Position numbers and translations under genes: made by a program. The notes under the pieces are model-generated. The model was given only the letters and a program-made list of their open reading frames with translations. It did no database searches and was not told where the DNA came from. A stretch of 64,000 nt of DNA, taken from the NCBI GenBank assembly GCA_017645785.1, contig JAGCNW010000008.1:29357-93356 (forward strand). Direction: 5' to 3'. Positions 8,412 through 17,109 of this stretch are shown here, piece by piece. Each line of letters starts with the position of its first letter. Position 1 is the stretch's first letter. Source of the DNA: Treponema sp. Its GTDB lineage: Bacteria; Spirochaetota; Spirochaetia; Treponematales; Treponemataceae.

Positions 8412-9134
8412 ATGTGGACATTAGCGTTTTATCTGACTTTAGCGGCGTTTTTTCTGCCAAAAAAACTAAAAACAATAAAAACCTTTATATGTTGCGTTGC
8501 CATTGCGTTTCTAGTAGTGACAGCGTCTGTCCTTGTATACCTTGATTTGCCAAGCACCGTGCACGGCGCGCGCGCATGGATTGGCAAAACCGTATTCTTT
8601 GCAAGCGCGGCAAATCCTTTCAATTGGCTATACATAAAGCTATCAGACCTTTTGGCGCCGCTAGCTAAAACTGTTGGCGCGGCGGATTTAATATACTACC
8701 GAAAAGAATTTTTCATTCCCGCAGACATTTTTGTTCCGCTTTTACAGATAATAATAGCCTTTATCGTGATGCGGTTATACATATCCTTTGCGGAAGAAAA
8801 CGGAAAAAAGAAGCTTAAGCTTCAATTTGAAAAATGTCCCAAAACAGAAAAAAAGGAGAAAATAAAAATGGAAAACGACACTTCAAACACACAAAGCGCT
8901 GGAACAGCAGAATACAACAAACCCATTTCAATGTGGGGCTACTTTGGCTACGAAATTTTGTTTGCCCTGCCAATAATCGGTTGGATAATTCTAATTGTGC
9001 ACGCAATCGGCGCAAAGAATGTAAATGTAAGAAATTTCGCCCGCTCGTACTTCTGTCTTTTGATAATTCTTGCAGTGATTTTCGTCCTCAACATGGGATC
9101 TCTAATAAACAGTTTCGGCGGTTTCGGCTGGTAG
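8412..9134 (+). CDS. Membrane protein, two parts joined by a charged linker
   Basis: 240 residues, ATG with GGAAGGA upstream. The first part (1-126) has about four membrane helices and no family I recognise. A charged linker (about 127-152, rich in Lys and Glu) follows. The second part (153-240) is a small two-helix module (PISMWGYFGYEILFALPIIG, NVNVRNFARSYF) that occurs alone in many gut bacteria, often after a short Pro/Asn/Gln-rich tail. A strong internal ribosome binding site sits directly before this second part (see 8868). It is either a fusion or a gene with two translation products. The function is unknown. Confidence 0.65.
   Translation: MWTLAFYLTLAAFFLPKKLKTIKTFICCVAIAFLVVTASVLVYLDLPSTVHGARAWIGKTVFFASAANPFNWLYIKLSDLLAPLAKTVGAADLIYYRKEFFIPADIFVPLLQIIIAFIVMRLYISFAEENGKKKLKLQFEKCPKTEKKEKIKMENDTSNTQSAGTAEYNKPISMWGYFGYEILFALPIIGWIILIVHAIGAKNVNVRNFARSYFCLLIILAVIFVLNMGSLINSFGGFGW
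8868..9134 (+). CDS. Possible separate product of the same frame: small two-helix membrane protein
   Basis: An in-frame ATG at 8868, 8 nt after AAAAGGAG, begins MENDTSNTQSAGTAEYNKPI and would give an 88-residue protein with two membrane helices. Stand-alone relatives of this size are common, so independent initiation is credible. The surrounding frame is open, so the sequence alone cannot decide between fusion and internal start. Confidence 0.4.
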   Translation: MENDTSNTQSAGTAEYNKPISMWGYFGYEILFALPIIGWIILIVHAIGAKNVNVRNFARSYFCLLIILAVIFVLNMGSLINSFGGFGW

Positions 9135-9221
9135 CAACCGTAGGCCTCCGTTCCCACATACTAAAGAAAGGCCAAAAAATGCCGATAATATAAGGGAATT
9201 TTACCATTCGGAGCGGAAACT

Positions 9222-9725
9222 ATGAAAAAAGCCCTTGTTTTTATCACTGCGGCGGCGCTGCTCTTTAGCGCCTGCGTTTCAACAAAAACGGAAAGCCAAA
9301 ACGACGCCAAAAGCGTAAGTCTTGCAAACCCCTTCCAAAGCTTTAAAAACTTGAGCGACGCTGAAAAATCGGCGGGCTTCAACTTTTATCTCTTGGACGT
9401 TTTTGAAAACTGCGCGATTCAAGTTTACCGCGCGATTCCCAAGCAAATGCTCGAGGCCATCTACGATTCCGACAGCGGAGACGAAATAAGAATCAGAAAG
9501 GCGCCCGGCAAGAACGACCCCAGCGGAGACTTTAACATTTATACAGAAATGTCGTCGCAAAAGGTTGGCGGCGTGGAAATCGTATTCTACGCCAACGGAA
9601 ACAAGTGCGGAAAAGTCGTTTGGCGCGCGGACGGATACACATGCTCCATCACATCGCGCGACAGAATGAGCTTGGACAAGGCCTACAAGACCGCGGCAAA
9701 AATCATTGAAATGAACCGCTCGTAA
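9222..9725 (+). CDS. Small lipoprotein of unknown function
   Basis: 167 residues, ATG preceded by GGAGCGG. The signal peptide ends in a good lipobox, LFSAC, with the lipidated Cys at residue 18. The body has features seen in many secreted proteins of anaerobic gut bacteria: GFNFYLLDVFENC, then DEIRIRKAPGKNDPSGDFN, then a late W-x-x-DGYTCSI strand, a compact beta fold of about 130 residues. No enzymatic motif is visible. It is a single gene, convergent with luxS (12 bp apart). Surface or periplasmic location is likely. Confidence 0.75.
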   Translation: MKKALVFITAAALLFSACVSTKTESQNDAKSVSLANPFQSFKNLSDAEKSAGFNFYLLDVFENCAIQVYRAIPKQMLEAIYDSDSGDEIRIRKAPGKNDPSGDFNIYTEMSSQKVGGVEIVFYANGNKCGKVVWRADGYTCSITSRDRMSLDKAYKTAAKIIEMNRS

Positions 9726-9737
9726 ATTACGAGCAGA

Positions 9738-10232
9738 TTACGCGTCGGCGAAAACCTTTCCGTCGTCAAGCTTGACTTGAAGCTTTGTGTATTCAGAGTG
9801 AAAGTCATTCTTGAGGCGGTCAAGGTAGCGCGCGCATTCCCACTTGCACATCGGAAGGTCGTGCAACAAATAGTTTCCGCAAGACTCAGGCTCTGTCGCG
9901 GGAACTTTCTCCTGCTTTACAATCCATTCCAAACATTCAATCGTAAGCTCCCGCATGTCCTGGACGGAATACTTTCCCGTCATGATGATGTACATTCCGG
10001 TAAGGCAGCCCATGGGACCGACGTAAACGACGTCTTCCTTTACGCGGGAATTGCGGAACCAGGTGGCCATCAAGTGCTCGATGCTGTGAATCGCTCCGGG
10101 GCCAATCGCGGGCTCCTTGTTGGGCTCGGTGATGCGCAAGTCGTATGTGGTAAAGCCCTTGTCCTCGCGGGAAACGTAGATTCCCGGCTTAAGGCAGCGG
10201 TGGTCGATCGTAAAGCTTTGAACTACTTCCAT
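9738..10232 (-). CDS. luxS: S-ribosylhomocysteine lyase
   Basis: 164 residues, normal length for LuxS. It cleaves S-ribosylhomocysteine to homocysteine and the AI-2 precursor DPD, as part of the cytoplasmic activated methyl cycle. The metal-binding HxxEH is present as HSIEH (49-53), the third ligand is Cys118 in SCGNY, and the catalytic Cys is Cys76 in MGCLTG (usually MGCRTG, so the Arg is replaced by Leu). TYDLRI carries the substrate Arg. The start at 10232 has AGGAGA upstream. No pfs or metabolic partner lies beside it; a dispersed repeat separates it from gltX. Confidence 0.95.
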   Translation of the reverse strand: MEVVQSFTIDHRCLKPGIYVSREDKGFTTYDLRITEPNKEPAIGPGAIHSIEHLMATWFRNSRVKEDVVYVGPMGCLTGMYIIMTGKYSVQDMRELTIECLEWIVKQEKVPATEPESCGNYLLHDLPMCKWECARYLDRLKNDFHSEYTKLQVKLDDGKVFADA

Positions 10233-10256
10233 TTTTGTCTCCTATTATTGTTGTCA

Positions 10257-10324
10257 AAAGATGTCCGGGTCAAGCCCGAACATGACACACATTGTCATTG
10301 CCGCGCTTGACGCGGCAATCTTTT
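10257..10324. repeat. Dispersed palindromic repeat family C, copy 1
   Basis: Two about 31-bp palindromic units face each other head to head: one reads AAAAGATGT...ACATGAC, the other GTCATTGCCG...CGGCAATCTTTT, with CTTGAC or GTCAAG in the middle. The same unit occurs at 40038-40103 and 54627-54697. It fills the space between luxS and gltX, so it may work as a transcription barrier as well as being a repeat. Confidence 0.75.
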
Positions 10325-10327
10325 GAG

Positions 10328-11905
10328 CTAGAACGCGGCGAGCGTCTTTTCCAATCTGGCGAGCGCCCTATCCTTTCCCAAAATCAAAATCGATCCGATA
10401 AGGGGCGGACTTACGCGGCTTCCCGTTACGGCCATGCGGATGGGCATCATAAAGTCGCCCATCTTTACGCCAACTTCCTCGGACATCTTGCGGCCCAATT
10501 CTTCGGCGTCCTCGTGGCTCATTCCGAAAATCTGCGAAACAAAATCCTTGGCCTTTAACAAAACCTCTTTTGTCTTGGCTTCGTCAAGCTTCTTTGGAAT
10601 TATCTGATCTTTTGGAGGAACGGCTGGCTCTGTAAAGAGGAACTTTACCATCTCGGCCGCGTCGGTCAAATACTTGAGGCGCTCCTTGATCAAGGGCATA
10701 AGCTTCATGAGGGCTTCCTTGACGTCGGCGCTGGACATGTTCATGCTCTTGTCGACGCAAACAGGCTCGCCGTCGTCGCCCATCGCGATGCCCGAATATT
10801 CGGGGCCGACCTTGGGCTTGGGCTGCGGGTTTTCGGGATTGATTTCAAGCGCGGCGTCTCCCGTTCCTGTGATGAAGGGAAGAGTCCACTTGTAAAGGTC
10901 TTCGTCGCTGAGCATGCGGATGTAGTTTCCGTTGTAGTACTCAAGCTTTTTGTAGTCGAATACGGCGGGCGCCTTGTTGAGATGTTCCAACTTGAAGGCC
11001 GCGGCCAATTCGTCCAAGGTGTAGAATTCCTTTCCTTCTTCGTAAGAGCAGCCGAGCAAGGCCACGTAATTGATTATCGACTGCGGAAGGTAGCCGCGCG
11101 CGCGGAATTCGTTGAGGCTTGTGGAGCCGTGGCGCTTACTAAGCTTCTTTCCGTCAGAGCCGTTTACCATAGGGAGGTGGCAGAATTCGGGGTGCTCCCA
11201 GCCAAAGGCGCGGTACATCTGAACGTGCAAGGGCGTTGAAGGAATCCATTCCTGGGCGCGCATTACGTGGCTCACTTTCATAAAGTGGTCGTCGACGATG
11301 TTGGCCAAGTGGTATGTCGGAAAGCCGTCGCTCTTAAGCAAAACGGGGTCCGGAGAAATGTCTTCGTTTTTCCAAATGATGTCGCCCAAAAGGTGGTCGT
11401 GGAATTTGGTCTCCCCTTCCAGCGGAACCTTGAGGCGGATTACGTAAGGCTTTCCGGCGTCCAAGTTGGCCTTGACTTCCTCGGGGGTAAGATGGCGGCA
11501 GTTTCTGTCATAGCCGGGAGCCATTTTGTTTTCTGTCTGGATTTTTCGGATGCGCTCCAAGCGCTCGGCGTCGCAAAAGCAGTAATAGGCTTCGCCCTTG
11601 GCGACCAATTCTTCGGCATATTTTTTGTAAAGGTCAAAGCGCTCGCTCTGGACGTAAGGGCCGTACTCTCCGCCCTTCTCTCCGCCTTCGTCCCATTCAA
11701 GGCCAAGCCAAGACATGGTTTCGTACAAGTTTTTGACGTATTTCTCGTCGTAGCGGGTGCGGTCGGTGTCCTCAAGGCGCAAGATGAATTTTCCGCCTTT
11801 GGAACGGGCGAACAAGTAATTGAAAAGCGCTGTTCGTACGCCGCCAATGTGCTGCATTCCCGTCGGCGACGGCGCGTATCTGACTCTGACTTCTGTGTCT
11901 GCCAT
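10328..11905 (-). CDS. gltX: Glutamate--tRNA ligase
   Basis: 525 residues. A cytoplasmic class I synthetase that charges tRNA-Glu, and perhaps tRNA-Gln where no glutaminyl-tRNA synthetase exists. The N-terminus has RYAPSPTGMQHIGGVRTAL, containing the HIGH-type site as HIGG. The KMSKS-type loop is KKLSKRHG. The anticodon-binding C-terminal half follows. An insert-like stretch rich in Pro, Gly and acidic residues lies at about 350-390 (NPENPQPKPKVG); I consider this a lineage feature rather than an error. ATG at 11905 with GAGGT upstream and its own promoter at 11946-11974. Confidence 0.95.
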   Translation of the reverse strand: MADTEVRVRYAPSPTGMQHIGGVRTALFNYLFARSKGGKFILRLEDTDRTRYDEKYVKNLYETMSWLGLEWDEGGEKGGEYGPYVQSERFDLYKKYAEELVAKGEAYYCFCDAERLERIRKIQTENKMAPGYDRNCRHLTPEEVKANLDAGKPYVIRLKVPLEGETKFHDHLLGDIIWKNEDISPDPVLLKSDGFPTYHLANIVDDHFMKVSHVMRAQEWIPSTPLHVQMYRAFGWEHPEFCHLPMVNGSDGKKLSKRHGSTSLNEFRARGYLPQSIINYVALLGCSYEEGKEFYTLDELAAAFKLEHLNKAPAVFDYKKLEYYNGNYIRMLSDEDLYKWTLPFITGTGDAALEINPENPQPKPKVGPEYSGIAMGDDGEPVCVDKSMNMSSADVKEALMKLMPLIKERLKYLTDAAEMVKFLFTEPAVPPKDQIIPKKLDEAKTKEVLLKAKDFVSQIFGMSHEDAEELGRKMSEEVGVKMGDFMMPIRMAVTGSRVSPPLIGSILILGKDRALARLEKTLAAF

Positions 11906-11945
11906 ATAGTTACCTCAAAAAAAGTCGTTCTAAAATATGGCAAAT

Positions 11946-11974
11946 ATTATAGTATTTTCGGAACGGAATTTCAA
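11946..11974 (-). promoter_or_regulatory. Promoter of gltX
   Basis: On the minus strand TTGAAA (11969-11974), a 17-bp spacer and TATAAT (11946-11951). The start is expected near 11939, a leader of about 34 nt. Confidence 0.7.
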
Positions 11975-11982
11975 GCGTTCGG

Positions 11983-12115
11983 GCAGCGTCCAAAGGACGC
12001 GGCGAAACCGCTCGATTGCCAGCCCGCGCGAGCGGGCCAGTGGATAATTTCCAATGCAAAACGGAGCGAAGCGACGTAATCAACAATTATGGTCTTGGAT
12101 TCGAAAACACGAGCG
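11983..12115. repeat. Dispersed structured repeat family B, long copy
   Basis: It contains GCAGCGTC...GGACGCGG, then AACCGCTCG, a 66-bp middle part, GGTCTTG and finally ACACGAGCG. The outer CCGCTCG and CGAGCG ends can pair, and GCGTCC/GGACGC form a small hairpin. A shorter version is at 49367-49437 and a partial one at 62167-62216. It sits between the gltX and HD-GYP promoters. No open frame is present. Confidence 0.6.
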
Positions 12116-12124
12116 TAATTTTCC

Positions 12125-12153
12125 TTGCAAATAAGGCGGTTTTGGTTTATAAT
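12125..12153 (+). promoter_or_regulatory. Promoter of the HD-GYP gene pair
   Basis: TTGCAA (12125-12130), a 17-bp spacer and TATAAT (12148-12153). The start is expected near 12160, about 17 nt before the ATG at 12177. Confidence 0.7.
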
Positions 12154-12176
12154 TATCTAATTAATGCGTAAAAGTG

Positions 12177-13553
12177 ATGAATAAAGTGAACATTGTTGCG
12201 GATTTTGACATAGTCTCTTTTCTTGTCGCAATAGCGATTTGCTTTTACACGTTCACAAAGTATTCGGAACAAAGCTTGGGTAACCGCGCCTTTAAGCGAA
12301 TGGCCTTTTGCTCCGCCCTTGTGTGCGTGACGGATTACTTGTCATTTTTGGGCGTAAAGCTCAGATTCGGCTCCTTTTGGCAAGTCCTTCTCTATTCAAT
12401 TTGCGTATTCTCTTTTGGAATTTATTCGCAATCGGTTTTGGCCTACACAAATTCCTATATCTTCACAATGGACAAGGCCAAGAGGGAAAAAAAGATCGCG
12501 GTCCGCTTTTTCTTTCCGCTGATGATTTGCGGCCTTGTACTTAACGCCTTTACAGGAATCCTCTTCTTTATCGAAGACGACTATTCCATCTCATTTGGAA
12601 AGGCGTACGTGATTCTTCCGATTATTTCGGCGGCGTTCGCCTTTATGAGCGCCTTTAAGCTGGGCCGCCACGCGCAAAAATTCAGCAAGCAGCAAATAAT
12701 AATCCTCTGCCTCCTTTACGAAAGCATGCTCGCCGTTCCTTTTATTCAAGTTTACTTGTGCCCCACTTTTAGAATCACGCCCTTTGCATTTGTGTTTTTT
12801 ACGACGGCGCTCCTTTTGACGATAGAGACCCCTGACGACCAAGCCCTGGTGTCCACAATCAACGAACTTGAAGTGCTTCAGCGCGCCCTAAAAATAAGCA
12901 TAGAAAAAAAGACTGTGGAAGCCCGCGAGCGCAGGGAAAGACTGGAGCGGCTCTCATTGCAAATGATGTACACGCTTGCGGAAACGATTGACGCAAAGGA
13001 CCGCTACACAAGCGGCCACTCCGCCCGCGTGGCGCGCTACTCAAAAATGCTGGCGCAAAAAAAGGGCCTCAGCCCGGAAAAGTGCCAGCAAATTTTTATG
13101 ATGGGCATTTTGCACGACATCGGAAAAGTCGGCGTTCCGTCCAAAATCATTAACAAGCCGAGCCGCCTGACCGACCAAGAATTCGCGCAAATGAAAAGCC
13201 ACCCCGCCATCGGCTCCACAATTTTGGAAAAGGTTTCGCTCTTGCCAGAGCTTAAGACCGGCGCGCGCTGGCACCACGAGCGAATCGACGGCCGCGGCTA
13301 CCCTGACGGCCTTTTGGGCGAAAAGATTCCCTTGGAAGCCAAAATAATCGCGGTGGCCGACGCCTACGACGCCATGACTTCAAGCCGCAGCTACAGGCTG
13401 CCAATGGAACAAGGAGCCGTCCGCGAGCAAATCGTAAACGGAATGGGAAGCCAATTTGACAAAGAAATAGCAGGACTTATGATGGAATTGATTGACGACG
13501 ACAAGCGCTACATTCTTCATGAGTACATAAACAAAACGGAGGCCGCAAAATGA
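12177..13553 (+). CDS. Membrane HD-GYP domain protein (predicted cyclic-di-GMP phosphodiesterase)
   Basis: 458 residues from the ATG at 12177 (a GTG lies one codon upstream). Six or seven N-terminal membrane helices (about 10-220) are followed by a coiled-coil linker (INELEVLQRALKISIEKKTV) and an HD-GYP domain. The domain is complete: HSARVARYS, HDIGKVGVP near residue 312, and HHERIDGRGYPDG near 370. HD-GYP proteins hydrolyse cyclic-di-GMP, or act as signal receptors. The membrane part is not a known sensor domain. It overlaps the next HD-GYP gene by ATGA, so the two proteins are co-translated and may work together. No Shine-Dalgarno sequence is visible. Confidence 0.85.
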   Translation: MNKVNIVADFDIVSFLVAIAICFYTFTKYSEQSLGNRAFKRMAFCSALVCVTDYLSFLGVKLRFGSFWQVLLYSICVFSFGIYSQSVLAYTNSYIFTMDKAKREKKIAVRFFFPLMICGLVLNAFTGILFFIEDDYSISFGKAYVILPIISAAFAFMSAFKLGRHAQKFSKQQIIILCLLYESMLAVPFIQVYLCPTFRITPFAFVFFTTALLLTIETPDDQALVSTINELEVLQRALKISIEKKTVEARERRERLERLSLQMMYTLAETIDAKDRYTSGHSARVARYSKMLAQKKGLSPEKCQQIFMMGILHDIGKVGVPSKIINKPSRLTDQEFAQMKSHPAIGSTILEKVSLLPELKTGARWHHERIDGRGYPDGLLGEKIPLEAKIIAVADAYDAMTSSRSYRLPMEQGAVREQIVNGMGSQFDKEIAGLMMELIDDDKRYILHEYINKTEAAK

Positions 13554-14884
13554 TTTTTTCCAACGACTTAGGCCTCGCCTACAACATTAATTTTGAAGTC
13601 GCCGCCTTCTTCTTCATTATCCTCTTGTACTTGTACTTGCGCAAAAAGTATTACAACTCAGGCCAAGTGAACAACACTTTCAGGCGGCTGGTTTTCTTCC
13701 AGCTCTTGGCGATTCTTTTTGACGTGGCGTCTTCGATAACAATTTCATACGCGGACATCGTTCCCCTGTGGATAAACATCGCGCTCAACACAATTTACTT
13801 CGCGTCGTCGGCGCTTTTGTTCTACACCCTGCACTTGTTCTTCATATCGTTCGGACTAAAGAAAAGAGTCGGAGTGCCGCTCTTGATTTTTTCCAGGGCC
13901 GTGTTGATTTCATTCTCGGCCTTGCTGGTGGCGAACATCCCCACAGGAATTTTCTTTGGCTTTGAAAACGGAGCCTACACGCACGGGCCCTTCTACCCTC
14001 TCTGCAGCATACTTCCGCTTGTGTTCTTGGTGGAATGCGGCGGAACGTTCTTTATAATAAAGAATCGGGTCTCCGCGCAAATACTGACAGTCCTACTGAC
14101 GCTTTTGGTCATGTCGGCGCTCGGCCCTGTCTTGCAATACTATTTTTTCCCAAAAGTCCTTTTGACAAATTTCTTCTCGCTTGTGTCGCTGAACCTCTGC
14201 CTTTTTGTCCTTGTCTCTCCTGACTACGCGGAGCTTTCAAAAAAACGGGCCGAGCTCAACGAGCTGCAAAAACACCTTGAGGCAAAAGCGGCGATGGAGT
14301 CCGAAAAAATTCACAAGCGCGACAAGCAAAAGGAACTATTGGCCGAACAAATAATCGACGCGCTCGCCGCGACAATCGACGCGGGCGACTTAAAGCGCAA
14401 CAACCATTCCGAAAACGTCGCCGAAAGCGCAAGGAAAATCGCGTACAAGATGGGACTTTCAAAAAACGAAGTCCAGCAAATTTACTACACAGCGATTTTG
14501 CACGACATAGGAGTGATAGGAATCGCGGAAGACACTCTCTGCAAGCAAGGAAAATTTAGCGCGGAAGAATTTGAGCAAATAAAAAAGCACAGCGAAATCG
14601 GCGAGCGCATCTTGTCAAAGATTACCGAAATGCCAGAAATAGCCGTGAACGTTCGCAGCCACCACGAACGCTATGACGGAAAAGGCTACCCCGACGGCTT
14701 GGCCGGCGCGGAAATCCCGTTGACGGCAAGAATCATAGCGGTGGCCGACGCCTTTGACGCGATGACCCACGAACGAAGCTACAAAGAGGCTATGTCGGTC
14801 GAAAACGCAAAAAAAGAGCTTTTGGACAAGGCCGGAAGCCAATTCGACCCCCGCGTGGCCGCCGTCGCAGTCGAAGTGCTGTAA
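13550..14884 (+). CDS. Second membrane HD-GYP domain protein, with altered HD motif
   Basis: 444 residues with the same plan as its upstream neighbour: about seven membrane helices (1-225), a coiled-coil linker rich in Glu and Lys, then an HD-GYP domain. HHERYDGKGYPDG and the metal-binding His residues remain, but the usual HDIGK reads HDIGV (near residue 317), losing the conserved Lys. Activity may therefore be lowered or changed; a receptor or regulatory role is possible. The start codon overlaps the previous stop (ATGA). It is convergent with argR, 1 bp apart. The pair probably arose by duplication, followed by divergence. Confidence 0.8.
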   Translation: MIFSNDLGLAYNINFEVAAFFFIILLYLYLRKKYYNSGQVNNTFRRLVFFQLLAILFDVASSITISYADIVPLWINIALNTIYFASSALLFYTLHLFFISFGLKKRVGVPLLIFSRAVLISFSALLVANIPTGIFFGFENGAYTHGPFYPLCSILPLVFLVECGGTFFIIKNRVSAQILTVLLTLLVMSALGPVLQYYFFPKVLLTNFFSLVSLNLCLFVLVSPDYAELSKKRAELNELQKHLEAKAAMESEKIHKRDKQKELLAEQIIDALAATIDAGDLKRNNHSENVAESARKIAYKMGLSKNEVQQIYYTAILHDIGVIGIAEDTLCKQGKFSAEEFEQIKKHSEIGERILSKITEMPEIAVNVRSHHERYDGKGYPDGLAGAEIPLTARIIAVADAFDAMTHERSYKEAMSVENAKKELLDKAGSQFDPRVAAVAVEVL

Positions 14885-14885
14885 A

Positions 14886-15356
14886 CTAGACTTCTATCTC
14901 GGGAACTTTTTCTTTTAGCTTTTTAAGGAAAGCCTCGCCTGTAACGCCTTGTCGCAAGCAGGCGAACAAACAGTTTTCGCCGGCAACCGTTCCCAAAATC
15001 TCGTCAAAGTTCATGCAGTCAAGAGCGTTGCAAACCGGGCTTGCGTGCCCCGGAAATGTTTTTATGACGACGATGTTTCCAGAATATTCTATGCTGATGT
15101 AGCCGCGCAAAAAGTCCTGCGCGAAGAGGCGGTCGCTTTCCTGCCGTTCCTCCTCGGTGGGAAGAGTGTAGACGTAACCGTCGCGGCCGTCGGCGATTTT
15201 TCCAACCTTCAAAAGCTTTAGGTCGCGCGAAAGCGTGGCTTGGGTGACCTCAAAGCCCTCTTCGGTCAAAAGATTGAGGAGCTTTTCTTGGCTTTCTATT
15301 TTGTTGGTCTTGATTAATTTTCTGATCGCCTTTAGGCGGCCGCTTCTTTCTTTCAT
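14886..15356 (-). CDS. argR: Arginine repressor
   Basis: 156 residues, standard ArgR length. The N-terminal winged helix carries the family signature QATLSRDLKLL. The C-terminal arginine-binding and oligomerisation domain has GTVAGENCLF where many ArgRs have GTIAGDDT, so the second acidic residue is an Asn here. It should repress arginine biosynthesis or activate catabolism as a hexamer in the cytoplasm. It lies 3 bp after the XRE-cupin gene, the last of a three-gene minus-strand operon. No clear ARG box was found nearby. Confidence 0.9.
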   Translation of the reverse strand: MKERSGRLKAIRKLIKTNKIESQEKLLNLLTEEGFEVTQATLSRDLKLLKVGKIADGRDGYVYTLPTEEERQESDRLFAQDFLRGYISIEYSGNIVVIKTFPGHASPVCNALDCMNFDEILGTVAGENCLFACLRQGVTGEAFLKKLKEKVPEIEV

Positions 15357-15359
15357 CTT

Positions 15360-15986
15360 TTAGTCCTGCTTGTTAAATCTTTGGCTGGGAGTCACTGTCC
15401 AAACCGCCTTAAGCTCTTGGTCTCCGTTGTTGACCAAAACGTGGGGCGCTCCGGCGCTAAAGGATATTCCGTCGCCGGCCTTTATATGATAAACGTTTTG
15501 CTCGTAGTGAAGCTCCCCTTCTCCGCTAAGGACATAGCCTGTCTCGCGGCCTATGTGGCCGTAAGAGCCCTTGTGGGTTTGCGAATGAGGCGGAATCGTC
15601 ACAAGATAAGATTCCATCGTGTGGCTTCCGTCTTCGCTGTTGGGGTGAACGATTTCTTCGTAGCGGACGCCGTCTTCGTCGACGCCGCGGCGTTCGTCGG
15701 GATGAATTATTTCTACCGGATGCTTCTTTCTATATTCTTCAAACAAAAATTCCAAGTTGATGTCCAAGACTTCGGCCAAGGCCAAAAGTGTGTCAATCGC
15801 GGGACTAACGCGGTTTCGTTCGATTTGAGAAACAAGGCTTTCGCTTACGCCGGCGCGCTGGGCCACAACCTTTAGCGTGTAACCCTTTCGCTCGCGCACG
15901 GAACGAAGCTTTTCGCCAAAATGATAGGGCGCTTTTTCTCGGACGGCGCCTTTCGCCTCTGAATTTTCATTTTGCGAAACTGTCAT
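15360..15986 (-). CDS. XRE-family transcriptional regulator with cupin domain
   Basis: 208 residues. An N-terminal helix-turn-helix (about 25-80: GEKLRSVRERKGYTLKVVAQ, GVSESLVSQIERNRVSP) is joined to a C-terminal cupin (about 125-200: HKGSYGHIGRETGYVLSGEG, AGDGISFSAGAPHVLVN). Such proteins (PuuR/SinR-cupin type) often sense small metabolites, commonly in polyamine or amino-acid metabolism. A polyamine ABC operon is in this window, but 5 kb away, so any link is only a guess. It overlaps the upstream gene by 20 bp and is followed by argR. Confidence 0.85.
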   Translation of the reverse strand: MTVSQNENSEAKGAVREKAPYHFGEKLRSVRERKGYTLKVVAQRAGVSESLVSQIERNRVSPAIDTLLALAEVLDINLEFLFEEYRKKHPVEIIHPDERRGVDEDGVRYEEIVHPNSEDGSHTMESYLVTIPPHSQTHKGSYGHIGRETGYVLSGEGELHYEQNVYHIKAGDGISFSAGAPHVLVNNGDQELKAVWTVTPSQRFNKQD

Positions 15987-17031
15987 TTTTTTGCTTCTCC
16001 TTGTTGAATCTCATAACGAATTGAATGAAGTAGTCTTCCAATGTCTTTTGCGGGCCGGAGGCGTTAAGGCGCGAGCGGGCGCGGGCGTTGTCCCGGCGCA
16101 GGGTGTACATCGAGTAAAAGTCGCGGTAGTCCAAGCCGGCGTCGGTCTTTACGTGCACGCCCAAGTACTTTGAAACTTCGTCGCGGCCAATCGCCTTGAT
16201 TCCCTGGCCTTTAAGAATTTCGCGCAGGGCGTTTATCTGCTCAAAGGAAATGCCAAAGAGGAATTCCTCCATCGCCTGGCTTACCATCGGGTCGCTGAGC
16301 CTGTCCTTTATAAAGTTGGTCCACATCTCGTCCATTTGCATGGAAATCAAAATCAATTCGCTGGTGCCCATCATCGTACCAAAGGCAGGAGCGAGCTTTC
16401 GGCGGGCGGTCCAAATGCTTTGCAAAACAGGCGCGATTTGTTCGATGGCCTCGTCGTTGCGGTGCTCCCACAACAAAAGAAGGGACATCGCCATCTCGCG
16501 GCGCAAGTCAATCTCGACGCTCTTGTCGCGAATGCAGTTAAGGTAAACGTCCTCGGCCAAAAGCGAGAACATCATCGACACGGCCTCGTTGCGCAAGTCG
16601 TTGACCTTTTTGTCGTCCTCGCCTATGTTCTTCGCTATTTTTGAAAGCGACGAAAAAGTGTGGATTTTCGCGATCAAAAAGCCCTTTCCCAGCGTGGCTT
16701 TTGACGGAAGCTGCAAGAGCGCGTCGCCTTGGTCTTGGTGCTCGATGAGGGAATCTATCAAGGAAGTCGGAGTGCGCTCTCCTCCGGCCAAGCGGTGGCG
16801 CTCCAACAAAGACGGAAAGCGCGCGATGCTTTTCGCCAAGTCGTTCAGGTCGTCGATGCGGGTCAAAAAGGTTTCAAAGCGGTCGGGATTGGCGTCGCGC
16901 AAATGCGGCAAAACGGCGTCGAACATATCCTGCTGCTTTTTGGTAAAAACGACGATTCCGTCGTCCTTTTCTTGGACGTCCTGCTTGTCGAAAAACGCGC
17001 TTATGTCGATGTTTTCAAATTGAGCTTCCAC
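15967..17031 (-). CDS. Conserved protein of unknown function, first gene of the argR operon
   Basis: About 354 residues from a GTG at 17031 (VEAQFENIDISAFFDKQ); the frame is open to a TTG at 17070, so the start is uncertain and no clear Shine-Dalgarno sequence is present. The protein is mostly alpha-helical, soluble and rich in charged residues, with no signal peptide. Recognisable segments such as LLLWEHRNDEAIEQIAPVLQ and FGISFEQINALREILKGQ do not point me to a family. It overlaps the XRE-cupin gene by 20 bp, so it is co-translated with a regulator; a partner role is possible but unsupported. Confidence 0.65.
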   Translation of the reverse strand: MEAQFENIDISAFFDKQDVQEKDDGIVVFTKKQQDMFDAVLPHLRDANPDRFETFLTRIDDLNDLAKSIARFPSLLERHRLAGGERTPTSLIDSLIEHQDQGDALLQLPSKATLGKGFLIAKIHTFSSLSKIAKNIGEDDKKVNDLRNEAVSMMFSLLAEDVYLNCIRDKSVEIDLRREMAMSLLLLWEHRNDEAIEQIAPVLQSIWTARRKLAPAFGTMMGTSELILISMQMDEMWTNFIKDRLSDPMVSQAMEEFLFGISFEQINALREILKGQGIKAIGRDEVSKYLGVHVKTDAGLDYRDFYSMYTLRRDNARARSRLNASGPQKTLEDYFIQFVMRFNKEKQKNDSFAK

Positions 17032-17109
17032 AGTAACTTTAATAATACCACATTTCTTTAATAAAAGCAAATACTTTTGCAGCCTTGCAAAAAGCGAAAA
17101 AATGTCATG

